This document shows positions 36,997 to 43,921 of a stretch of 64,000 bases of DNA, one piece after another. Each line of letters opens with the position of its first letter. Within the stretch, counting starts at the first letter, position 1. The notes beneath the pieces are model-generated. The model was not told the origin of the DNA and ran no database searches. It saw only the letters and a list, made by a program, of their open reading frames with translations. Made by a program: the position numbers and the translations under genes. Origin of the DNA: CAVXJN01 sp963773585 (lineage in GTDB: Bacteria > Pseudomonadota > Gammaproteobacteria > JASBUN01); NCBI GenBank assembly GCA_963773585.1, contig CAVZBR010000004.1:496001-560000 (forward strand), read 5' to 3'.

Positions 36997-37961
36997 CGCG
37001 TGCCTTCCTTGAGCATCGGAAAACCAAGCGATTCACGGCGTGCATAGTAGGACTCCGCAACGGCGCGCGACAACGCGCGCACCCGGCCGATGTACCGAGC
37101 CCGTTCTGTCACCGAGATGGCGTGACGGGCGTCGAGGAGATTGAAGGTATGGGAAGCCTTCAACATCATTTCGTAGGCGGGCAGCGGCAGGCCCGCAGCA
37201 ATCAGCTTGTTGCTCTCGCGCTCGCAGGTATTGAACCACGCGAACAGTGAATCGACTTCGGCGTGTTCGAAGTTGTATGCTGACATCTCGACTTCGTTCT
37301 GGTGGAACACATCGCCATAGGTGACGCGTCCCAGCGGACCGTCGGTCCATACCAGATCAAACACACTTTCCACTCCCTGCAGATACATTGCGATGCGTTC
37401 CAAGCCGTATGTGATCTCTCCGGTCACCGGCCGGCACTCCAGGCCACCGACTTGCTGAAAATAGGTGAACTGGGTTACCTCCATCCCGTTGAGCCAGACC
37501 TCCCATCCGAGCCCCCAGGCCCCGAGGGTCGGCGACTCCCAGTTGTCTTCGACGAATCGAATGTCGTGCACCAGCGGATCGAGCCCGAGCATGCGCAACG
37601 AATCAAGGTAGAGTTCCTGCAATGCCAGTGGCGAGGGCTTGATGACTACCTGGAACTGGTAATAGTGCTGTAGGCGATTGGGATTTTCGCCGTAGCGTCC
37701 GTCGGTAGGCCGCCGGGACGGCTGTACGTAGGCCGCGCTCCAGGGTTCCGGGCCGATGGCGCGCAAAAAGGTCGCGGTGTGAAAAGTGCCCGCGCCCACT
37801 TCCATGTCGTAGGGCTGCAGCACGACGCAGCCCTGCTCGGCCCAGTAGCGCTGCAGTGACAGGATCAGATCCTGGAATGTGGCCGACGATTTCGGAGGCG
37901 GCGGGGAAACGATTGTCAAGGTTTTGGCCTTTTTTCGCACGTGGGCGACAGAAGCGGCCAT
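36993..37961 (-). CDS. glyQ: Glycyl-tRNA synthetase alpha subunit
   Basis: The alpha subunit forms glycyl-adenylate. The 322-residue product has TFQDLILSLQRYWAEQGCVV, the QPYDMEVGAGTFH motif and FVEDNWESPTLGAWGLGWEV, all specific for GlyQ. It carries about 25 extra N-terminal residues (Lys/Pro-rich) compared with E. coli (303), so a later start near the TFQDL block is possible. It is the first gene of the minus-strand run glyQ-glyS-mazG-like-gmhB-plsC. Confidence 0.96.
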   Translation of the reverse strand: MAASVAHVRKKAKTLTIVSPPPPKSSATFQDLILSLQRYWAEQGCVVLQPYDMEVGAGTFHTATFLRAIGPEPWSAAYVQPSRRPTDGRYGENPNRLQHYYQFQVVIKPSPLALQELYLDSLRMLGLDPLVHDIRFVEDNWESPTLGAWGLGWEVWLNGMEVTQFTYFQQVGGLECRPVTGEITYGLERIAMYLQGVESVFDLVWTDGPLGRVTYGDVFHQNEVEMSAYNFEHAEVDSLFAWFNTCERESNKLIAAGLPLPAYEMMLKASHTFNLLDARHAISVTERARYIGRVRALSRAVAESYYARRESLGFPMLKEGTR

Positions 37962-37998
37962 TATAGCCCGCGCCTTCCGGCCGATGTAAGCGCCCTGC

Positions 37999-38013
37999 CG
38001 CGGCTGAGCCGCG
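37999..38013. repeat. Short perfect hairpin upstream of the hypothetical gene at 38079
   Basis: CGCGGC and GCCGCG flank a TGA loop in the divergent region between glyQ and the 189-residue gene. A TATAAA at 38016-38021 follows and could serve as a -10 element, but no good -35 is seen. Confidence 0.3.
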
Positions 38014-38078
38014 TGCTATAAAGGAAGTGAGACGGGCAGCCGAAATAATGCTTACCAGCCCCTGAATGGGAGCAGTCC

Positions 38079-38648
38079 ATGAGCGAGATCGTTACCGGTC
38101 CTACCGCCGCGGCCCAGTGGCAGCAACTGGTCCAATGTGCCGCAGCCGAATGCGAACAGCGATTGGAGGAGGAGCTGGAGAGCTATCTGGTCTTCCTGTT
38201 GATGCGTTTCGCCAGCAAGCCGCAGTTGGTCGACACCGTGCTCGCCCTGGAGTATTTGCACAGCGCCATGGAAGAGGGGCGTCAGCAGGCTGATCGGCTG
38301 CGCGATGTCGGCGATCAGTGCTTGTTGTATGCGGGGCTGTTTCCGCTGCGCGCGCGTCGGCGCATGGTGCGGGCTCGCTATTACATCGACATCGGCCGCA
38401 GCGCCTACCGGCAACTGGCTGAACGGGTGCAACAGGGTTGGGCGCAGACCTTTGACCGGCTGGCCGATGAGTTCGTCGGTCTGCGCGATGTACTCCAGGC
38501 GATGCGGGAGTTGGATCAGCCCGGTGACCTGGATGCGCTGGCGCTGCATGAACTTTGGCAGCAATGCGGCAGCCGCCGCGCCGGCGGCCAGCTGCAGGCG
38601 CGCTATCCCGGTACTTTTGCAGCTGACGGCGGCGACGCCCGGCATTGA
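38079..38648 (+). CDS. Conserved-looking hypothetical protein, 189 residues
   Basis: I do not recognise a named family. The product is soluble, strongly helical and rich in Leu, Ala, Glu and Arg. It has no signal peptide or membrane segment. The central part LRDVGDQCLLYAGLFPLRAR followed by YYIDIGRSAYRQLAE looks like a conserved core. GGGAG lies 7 nt before the ATG, a good ribosome site, and codon use matches the neighbours, so it is probably a real gene. It is divergent from glyQ and precedes the PP-loop/TusA genes by 114 bp; a functional link is untested. Confidence 0.72.
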   Translation: MSEIVTGPTAAAQWQQLVQCAAAECEQRLEEELESYLVFLLMRFASKPQLVDTVLALEYLHSAMEEGRQQADRLRDVGDQCLLYAGLFPLRARRRMVRARYYIDIGRSAYRQLAERVQQGWAQTFDRLADEFVGLRDVLQAMRELDQPGDLDALALHELWQQCGSRRAGGQLQARYPGTFAADGGDARH

Positions 38649-38662
38649 TCGGCCGGTCTAAT

Positions 38663-38685
38663 TGCCCCCGGTAACACCGGGGGCA
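38663..38685. repeat. Strong perfect hairpin between the hypothetical gene and the PP-loop gene
   Basis: TGCCCCCGGT and ACCGGGGGCA form a 10-bp stem with an AAC loop. No T-run follows on either strand, so it is not a clear intrinsic terminator; transcript-end protection or attenuation is possible. A second, weaker inverted repeat CCGCT/AGCGG lies at 38713-38728. Confidence 0.5.
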
Positions 38686-38762
38686 TACAGGCCATGCGCC
38701 GGTCCCTCGATTCCGCTAAAATAAGCGGTTCCCCGGCTGTTCTCAGTGCCAACGTCTTCCCT

Positions 38763-39806
38763 ATGAACCGTCAACCGCGCGCGATTTCCCTCATTTCAGG
38801 GGGCCTGGACTCGATGCTGGCGACCCGCGTCGTTCAGGATCAGGGCGTGCATGTGGAAGGCATCAACTTCTTCACCGGCTTTTGCGTCGAAGGTCATACC
38901 CACGCCATTCGCAAGCAGGACCGCAACCGCGCCAAGCGCAACAATGCGCTGTGGGTCGCGGAACAGTTGGGGATCAAACTGCACATCGTCGACGTCATCG
39001 ACGAATACAAGAACGTGCTGATCAATCCCAAGCACGGTTACGGCGCCAACCTCAATCCGTGCCAGGACTGCAAGACGTTCATGGTCAGCAAGGCGCTGCA
39101 GTGGATTGGCGAAAACGATTTCGATTTTATCATCACCGGCGAAGTGGTTGGCCAACGCCCCAAATCTCAGCGTGCCGATACCATGCCTGTGATCGCAAGG
39201 GAATCGGGCGCCAGAGACCGCCTGCTGCGGCCGCTGTGCGCCAAGCTGTTGCCCGAAACCCTGCCCGAACGTGAGGGCTGGGTCAGACGTGACGGACTGT
39301 TCGGTTTCAACGGTCGTTCCCGCAAACCCCAGATCGAACTTGCCGCAGCATTCGGGTTCGACGATTACGCGCAACCAGCCGGTGGCTGCTGCTTTTTGAC
39401 CGACGAAAGTTATTCCAACAAGTTGGTGGATCTGTGGCAGACCCGCGGCGAACGCGATTACGAGCTGGACGACATCATGTTGCTCAAGGTGGGGCGGCAT
39501 CTTCGCCCGCGCGGCAACTTCAAGCTCATTGTCGCCCGTGAAGAGGGCGAAGTACGGTTCCTGGAAGGATATCGGCGCAGTTTCGTCAGCCTCAGGACGG
39601 TCAGTCACAGTGGCCCGCTGGCGTTGCTCGACGGAGTCCCGCACGGCGACGATCTCGAACTCGCCGCGCGCATCGTTGCGCGTTACAGCCAGGGCCGCAG
39701 CGCGGAAAACGTACAAGTGGAAGTTTGCGATCGCGATGGCGTCTGCCGCACGTTGAACGTCCAGCCGATGGCAGCGGACGCCATTGCCGCGGACTGGCAC
39801 GTGTGA
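38763..39806 (+). CDS. PP-loop (MnmA/ThiI-like) tRNA thiolation-like protein with NFACT-R-like C-terminus
   Basis: From the ATG at 38763 the product is 347 residues. An adenylating PP-loop SGGLDSMLA is at 12-20. Cysteines C100-x-x-C103 (NPCQDC) and C209-C210 (AGGCCFLTDE) are placed like the catalytic or iron-sulfur cysteines of tRNA thiolases. The region about 235-290 (LKVGRHLRPR then FKLIVAREEGE) resembles the NFACT-R RNA-binding domain known to be fused to such PP-loop domains. Inference: transfer of sulfur to RNA, probably a tRNA uridine, with the adjacent TusA-like protein as donor. Databases often label this family loosely as a methylaminomethyl-2-thiouridylate methyltransferase; it is not MnmA itself (different motifs and length). 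The target base is unknown. Confidence 0.78.
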   Translation: MNRQPRAISLISGGLDSMLATRVVQDQGVHVEGINFFTGFCVEGHTHAIRKQDRNRAKRNNALWVAEQLGIKLHIVDVIDEYKNVLINPKHGYGANLNPCQDCKTFMVSKALQWIGENDFDFIITGEVVGQRPKSQRADTMPVIARESGARDRLLRPLCAKLLPETLPEREGWVRRDGLFGFNGRSRKPQIELAAAFGFDDYAQPAGGCCFLTDESYSNKLVDLWQTRGERDYELDDIMLLKVGRHLRPRGNFKLIVAREEGEVRFLEGYRRSFVSLRTVSHSGPLALLDGVPHGDDLELAARIVARYSQGRSAENVQVEVCDRDGVCRTLNVQPMAADAIAADWHV

Positions 39807-39885
39807 GCCCTCGGAAGACGATCTCAACGAGCAATCCTGCCAACCCCCGCAGCGCCAGGGCGCTGCCCAAGCGAATCACTGCGCC

Positions 39886-40116
39886 ATGCCCCACTATCAT
39901 CTGGATGCCCGTCGTATGCTCTGTCCCATGCCCGTGATCCGGACCCAGGATCGGGTGAAGCAGCTTGCGCCCGGCGATACCCTCGAAGTGCTGTGTACCG
40001 ATCCAGGGGCCGCCAACGACGTGCCCGCGTGGTGTCGCATCAACGGGCACAAAGTGGTGGAGCTGCGCGATCAGGCGGATGAGATCGTGATCACCATCGA
40101 AGTCGGGGAAGGCTGA
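39886..40116 (+). CDS. tusA: TusA-family sulfurtransferase / sulfur carrier protein
   Basis: TusA-like proteins carry a persulfide on a single Cys and pass it to thiolation or sulfur-oxidation enzymes. The ATG at 39886 gives 76 residues starting MPHYHLDARRMLCPMPVIR, with the signature CPMP and active Cys13. The frame opens further upstream, but those residues are not family-like. It begins 79 bp after the PP-loop gene, which suggests that it is the sulfur donor for that protein. It could also be a general TusA; the motif does not separate the two. Confidence 0.87.
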   Translation: MPHYHLDARRMLCPMPVIRTQDRVKQLAPGDTLEVLCTDPGAANDVPAWCRINGHKVVELRDQADEIVITIEVGEG

Positions 40117-40123
40117 CGTCGGT

Positions 40124-41281
40124 TTGTCGCGGATGCATGGATTGAGTCAGGAAGAACTTCGCTATCGGGAAACGCGCAAAGTCACGGTAGTCGGTGGGGT
40201 ACTGGATTTCCTGCTGGGCGTGGCGAAGATCTTGGTCGGGTTGATCAATCATTCCCAAGCATTGGTGGTCGACGGGGTACACTCGCTGTCCGATCTGGCG
40301 ACCGACTTCATGGTCGTGTTCGCCGCCAAACATGCCAGCGCCAAAGCCGACGACGATCATCCGTACGGGCATGGGCGCTTCGAAACCGCGGCGACGGTCG
40401 CCCTGGGGGTGGCGTTGGTCGGGGTGGGCGCCGGTCTCGGCTACGATGCCGCCACTCGACTGTTCCATCCGGAACGGCTGCTGGTGCCGGGTTGGTTGTC
40501 GCTGTTGGTGGCGACCATTTCCATCGTTTCCAAGGAAGCGATTTATCATTACACCATGCGCGCCGCGAAGCGTTTGCGCTCCAACCTGCTGCGGGCCAAC
40601 GCCTGGCACAGTCGGTCCGATGCCATTTCGTCGATCATCGTCGTGATCGGGATCGCCGGCGCCATGGCGGGATTGAATTATCTGGACGCGATCGCCGCCG
40701 TGGGGGTAGCGTTCATGATTGCCAAAATCGGCTGGGATCTGGCGTGGCACGCGGTCCGGGAGCTGGTGGATACCGCGCTCGACAGCGAGCGGGTAGCCGC
40801 GATCCGGGAGACGATCGAGTCGGTCACCGGTGTACGCGATCTGCATTTGCTGCGCACCCGGCGCATGGGCGCCGACGCACTGGTGGATGTGCATATCCAG
40901 GTCGATCCGCGCCTGAGCGTGTCGGAAGGCCATCAGGTCAGTGAGACGGTGCGCTACCGGGTGATCCAGGAGATCGACGAAGTCGCGGACGTCATGGTAC
41001 ATATCGACCCCGAGGACGATGAGGACTCCCAGCCTTGTAGCCATTTGCCGCTGCGCAGGGAGCTGATGAAGCGGTTGCGCACGGCCTGGCGTGATGTGCC
41101 CGATGCCGGGCTGGTGGACAAGATCACCGTGCATTACCTTAGCGGCAAAGTGCACCTGGAACTGTTCGTTCCGTTGGCGAAATTCGCCGATATTGCCGCG
41201 GCGCGGGCAGAAGCACAGCGCTTGCGCGAGGCGAGCAGGACGTTGCCAGAAGTGGGCAAGGTGGACGTTAATTTTCATTAG
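40124..41281 (+). CDS. Cation diffusion facilitator (CDF) family metal exporter
   Basis: CDF proteins export divalent metals (Zn, Fe, Mn, Co) using the proton gradient. The 385-residue product has about six membrane segments. Metal ligands appear in TM2 (D50, H53, D57 in DGVHSLSD) and TM5 (H161 and D165 in HSRSD), with HPYGHGRFET between. The C-terminal cytoplasmic ferredoxin-like dimerisation domain (about 215-300) is followed by a further tail containing LPLRRELMKRL. The TM5 His/Asp pair favours Zn or Fe over Mn. The start is a TTG at 40124 or an ATG at 40133. It begins 7 bp after tusA. Confidence 0.88.
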   Translation: MSRMHGLSQEELRYRETRKVTVVGGVLDFLLGVAKILVGLINHSQALVVDGVHSLSDLATDFMVVFAAKHASAKADDDHPYGHGRFETAATVALGVALVGVGAGLGYDAATRLFHPERLLVPGWLSLLVATISIVSKEAIYHYTMRAAKRLRSNLLRANAWHSRSDAISSIIVVIGIAGAMAGLNYLDAIAAVGVAFMIAKIGWDLAWHAVRELVDTALDSERVAAIRETIESVTGVRDLHLLRTRRMGADALVDVHIQVDPRLSVSEGHQVSETVRYRVIQEIDEVADVMVHIDPEDDEDSQPCSHLPLRRELMKRLRTAWRDVPDAGLVDKITVHYLSGKVHLELFVPLAKFADIAAARAEAQRLREASRTLPEVGKVDVNFH

Positions 41282-41283
41282 CG

Positions 41284-41330
41284 CGCACCGCTATGGTGCG
41301 CGGCCGGTCCGACTGCACCATTGCGGTGCG
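41284..41330 (+). promoter_or_regulatory. Two NtrC enhancer sites upstream of glnA
   Basis: CGCACC-N5-GGTGCG at 41284-41300 and TGCACC-N5-GGTGCG at 41314-41330 match the NtrC consensus TGCACC-N5-GGTGCA. The second differs at one base, the first at the two outer bases. Their centres are 30 bp apart, about three helical turns, and lie roughly 127 and 97 bp before the predicted glnA start. This is close to the E. coli glnA enhancer geometry. Confidence 0.86.
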
Positions 41331-41392
41331 CGCATCCGGTGCGGGGTGTCGAGCTAACTAGCTAACCCGCTGACATAGCAGGCGGTTTTCCG

Positions 41393-41408
41393 TGGCACAG
41401 TTCATGCA
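41393..41408 (+). promoter_or_regulatory. Sigma54 (RpoN) promoter of glnA
   Basis: TGGCAC-N5-ATGCA has the -24 GG and -12 GC at exact spacing; one base differs from TGGCAC-N5-TTGCA. Transcription should start near 41419, giving a leader of about 70 nt. With the NtrC sites upstream, glnA is predicted to be switched on by NtrC-phosphate under nitrogen limitation. Confidence 0.88.
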
Positions 41409-41489
41409 AGAATGGGCGCAACCGGGCTTTCGGGGCGCCCGCCCGGGCGACCGGTTTCAAGAATCGCGATTTTTAACAGGAGTGGTCAA

Positions 41490-42896
41490 ATGTCTCAGAA
41501 AGTGCTCAAGTCGATCAAAGACAACGAAGTGAAATTCGTTGATCTTCGGTTTACCGATCCCCGCGGCAAGGAACAGCATGTAAGTGTGCCGGCCTCGACG
41601 GTGGACGCAGGATTCTTCAAGGACGGCAAGATGTTCGACGGCTCGTCCATCGCCGGCTGGAAGGGCATCCAGGAATCGGACATGGTGTTGATGCCCGAAG
41701 CCGACAGTGCAGTGCTCGACCCGTTCTGCGACGAGCCCACCATGAACATCCGCTGCGACATTCTTGAGCCCAATACCATGCAGGGGTACGAGCGCGACCC
41801 CCGATCGGTTGCCAAGCGTGCTGAGGAATATCTGAAATCCACCAAGATCGCGGACACCGCCTACTTCGGTCCGGAGAACGAGTTTTTCGTGCTCGACGAC
41901 GTGCGTTGGGGCGCAGACCTGTCCGGCAGCTTCGTGAAGATCGATGCCGAGGAAGCGCATTGGAACACCGAAAAGGTCTACGCGGACGGCAACATGGGCC
42001 ATCGCCCGACCGTCAAGGGCGGCTACTTCCCGGTGCCCCCGGTCGACTCCCTGCAGGACCTGCGTTCGGCCATGTGTCTGGCGCTGGAAGAAATGGGCAT
42101 GGGCGTTGAGGTGCATCACCACGAAGTCGCCACCGCCGGACAGTGCGAGATCGGCGTCGCCTTCGGCACGTTGGTGCGCAAGGCGGACGAAGTCCAGATC
42201 CTGAAATACGTCGTACAGAATGTCGCGCACGCCTATGGCAAGACGGCCACGTTCATGCCCAAGCCGATCGTCGGCGACAACGGTAGCGGTATGCACGTGC
42301 ACCAATCGCTGGCCAAGGCCGGCAAGAATCTGTTCACCGGCAACAAGTACGGCGGCCTTTCGGAACTGGCGCTGTACTACATCGGTGGCATCATCAAGCA
42401 CGCCCGTTCCCTGAATGCATTTACCAATGCTTCGACCAACAGCTACAAGCGTCTGGTGCCGGGTTTCGAAGCGCCTGTGATGCTCGCCTATTCGGCGCGC
42501 AATCGTTCGGCTTCGATTCGTATTCCCCACGTCTCGAACCCGAAGGCACGTCGAATCGAAGTCCGGTTCCCTGATTCGACCGCCAATCCCTACCTGGCGT
42601 TCTCCGCCATGATGATGGCTGGTCTGGATGGCATTCAGAACAAGATCCACCCGGGCGATGCCATGGACAAGGACCTGTATGATCTGGAGCCGGAAGAAGC
42701 GAAGGACATCCCGACGGTATGCCATGCGCTCGACCAGGCGCTGGACGAGCTGGACAAGGATCGCAAGTACCTGACCCAGGGCGGCGTGTTCACCGACGAT
42801 CAACTCGATGGCTATATCGCGCTGAAGATGGCAGAAGTCACACGTCTGCGCATGACCACCCATCCGGTGGAGTTCGACTTGTACTATTCGCTCTGA
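41490..42896 (+). CDS. glnA: Glutamine synthetase, type I
   Basis: GlnA makes glutamine from glutamate, ammonia and ATP as a cytoplasmic dodecamer. The ATG at 41490, 8 nt after AGGAG, gives 468 residues, the E. coli length. The frame extends 26 codons upstream across the promoter region, which is ruled out. Family blocks include FDGSSIAGWKGI, the NGSGMHVHQSL ATP-site region and RIPHVSNPKARRIEVRFPD. Tyr397 in DLYDLEPEE, the adenylylation site of GlnE-controlled enzymes, is present at the E. coli position, so covalent control is likely in addition to the NtrC/sigma54 control. Confidence 0.98.
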   Translation: MSQKVLKSIKDNEVKFVDLRFTDPRGKEQHVSVPASTVDAGFFKDGKMFDGSSIAGWKGIQESDMVLMPEADSAVLDPFCDEPTMNIRCDILEPNTMQGYERDPRSVAKRAEEYLKSTKIADTAYFGPENEFFVLDDVRWGADLSGSFVKIDAEEAHWNTEKVYADGNMGHRPTVKGGYFPVPPVDSLQDLRSAMCLALEEMGMGVEVHHHEVATAGQCEIGVAFGTLVRKADEVQILKYVVQNVAHAYGKTATFMPKPIVGDNGSGMHVHQSLAKAGKNLFTGNKYGGLSELALYYIGGIIKHARSLNAFTNASTNSYKRLVPGFEAPVMLAYSARNRSASIRIPHVSNPKARRIEVRFPDSTANPYLAFSAMMMAGLDGIQNKIHPGDAMDKDLYDLEPEEAKDIPTVCHALDQALDELDKDRKYLTQGGVFTDDQLDGYIALKMAEVTRLRMTTHPVEFDLYYSL

Positions 42897-42917
42897 GCCC
42901 GGACGGTCGCAGCGACG

Positions 42918-42946
42918 AAAACGCCCCGGAAGGGGCGTTTTCTTTT
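42918..42946 (+). terminator. Intrinsic terminator of glnA
   Basis: A perfect 10-bp stem AAAACGCCCC / GGGGCGTTTT with a GGAA tetraloop is followed by CTTTT, 21 bp after the glnA stop. It is the clearest terminator in the window and separates glnA transcription from the DUF4124 gene and ntrBC. Confidence 0.93.
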
Positions 42947-43023
42947 GCCGGTGGCGACCAACGGCGGCGATCGGCCGACGAACACTCGTTGCGCTGGCCG
43001 GACGCCGTGGCTACTCTGTAGCC

Positions 43024-43623
43024 ATGCGCTTTCGCTTTGTATTCGCACTTCTGTTGGCATCCGTACCCGCGCTCGCGGCAGCGGAGGTCTATCGCTCGGT
43101 GGATGCCCAGGGCAACGTGGTCTATTCGGACCAACCGGGACAGGGCGGAAAAAAAGTCGATCTGCCCGAGATCAGCACCTACGAACCGAAGCCCGTGCCG
43201 CCGGGAACGCTGGACACCGACGTCGCGGCGAGCCACGCGAAAGCCAATCCAGGCGTCCAGTTGAGTTTTGTCCAACCGGGCGCTGATGAAACCATTTTCG
43301 ACAACCAGGGCAACGTCGCCGTTGCACTGCGGGTCGAGCCTCCTTTGCAGCCGACTCAACGCCTGGCGCTGCAGGTGGATGATGCCGCGGCGGTGGAAAC
43401 CAATCAGCCGACTTACCAATTCACGGGCCTCGACCGGGGCACCCACACGCTGCATGCCTGGGTGGTGGGCGCTGACGGCCAATCCGGCAGCCCCAAGGCC
43501 GCGGTCACATTCCATTTGCGCCAAGCGTCGAAACTGTTCCGCAACCCGGCGCCCGCCGGAAGTACGATTCAACGGGCGCCGCGAGCGCCAACGGCCCCGA
43601 ACGTGCCAAAATCGGGTAGTTGA
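43024..43623 (+). CDS. Exported DUF4124-domain protein
   Basis: The 199-residue product starts with a signal peptide (MRFRFVFALLLASVPALAAA) and then the DUF4124 module AEVYRSVDAQGNVVYSDQPG, common in gammaproteobacterial envelope proteins of unknown role. The middle part (about 75-165) looks like an Ig-like beta domain, and the tail is Pro/Ala/Arg-rich and low in complexity. It sits between glnA and ntrB, a place where Pseudomonas also has DUF4124 genes. Function unknown; periplasmic location is inferred. Confidence 0.8.
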   Translation: MRFRFVFALLLASVPALAAAEVYRSVDAQGNVVYSDQPGQGGKKVDLPEISTYEPKPVPPGTLDTDVAASHAKANPGVQLSFVQPGADETIFDNQGNVAVALRVEPPLQPTQRLALQVDDAAAVETNQPTYQFTGLDRGTHTLHAWVVGADGQSGSPKAAVTFHLRQASKLFRNPAPAGSTIQRAPRAPTAPNVPKSGS

Positions 43624-43629
43624 TTCTTC

Positions 43630-43646
43630 CGCACCGCCCCGGTGCG
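43630..43646. promoter_or_regulatory. NtrC-like dyad after the DUF4124 gene
   Basis: CGCACC-N5-GGTGCG, the same pattern as the first glnA site, occurs 7 bp after the DUF4124 stop and 288 bp upstream of ntrB. It may be an extra NtrC site or part of a hairpin (CCCCG/CGGGG follows). Its function is uncertain. Confidence 0.4.
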
Positions 43647-43699
43647 AGCCCCGCAAGAGCCGGGGGGTGACGACCTGCCGAGCACCGCCCACGCGAACA

Positions 43700-43716
43700 T
43701 GCACTATAATAGTGCG
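43700..43716 (+). promoter_or_regulatory. NtrC-like site overlapping a TATAAT box upstream of ntrB
   Basis: TGCACT-ATAAT-AGTGCG fits TGCACY-N5-RGTGCA with one mismatch, and its centre contains a perfect TATAAT at 43705-43710. In E. coli, glnL has an NtrC site over its sigma70 promoter that represses basal transcription; the same arrangement is visible here. No good -35 is seen. Confidence 0.65.
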
Positions 43717-43786
43717 CACTTGTGCACCATCATGGCGTTCCCTTCCGAAGGATGCGCTGTTGCGGCACGCTGCCGGTTCGCTCCAC

Positions 43787-43921
43787 ATGTCCGATGAAGC
43801 GGATAAATCGCCCGCTCGTCAGGTACTTGTGCCCGTTTGGCGAAATCTCCCGCGCTTGCCGCGGGAAGCGCGTCAGGTCAGTGGCTTGGTGGTTTGGATT
43901 TTGCAAGCCCATTCCCCATGA
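43787..43921 (+). CDS. Candidate 44-residue small ORF coupled to ntrB
   Basis: An ATG frame of 44 residues (MSDEADKSPARQVLVPVW...) ends at 43921 with its TGA overlapping the ntrB ATG as ATGA. NtrB lacks a visible ribosome site, so translation of this frame could deliver ribosomes to ntrB. The reading frame itself has no strong ribosome site and no recognised family, so it may be chance. Confidence 0.3.
   Translation: MSDEADKSPARQVLVPVWRNLPRLPREARQVSGLVVWILQAHSP

Noticed and set aside
40091..41278. 395-residue minus-strand frame opposite the CDF exporter
   Set aside because: The plus strand encodes clear CDF motifs; the antisense frame has His/Arg-rich low-complexity composition.
41457..42863. 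468-residue minus-strand frame opposite glnA
   Set aside because: Codon-bias mirror of glnA with no initiation signal or family.
43723..43739. Third NtrC-like half-site (TGCACC followed by GGCGTT) upstream of ntrB
   Set aside because: Only one arm matches; the second arm fits at two of six positions.
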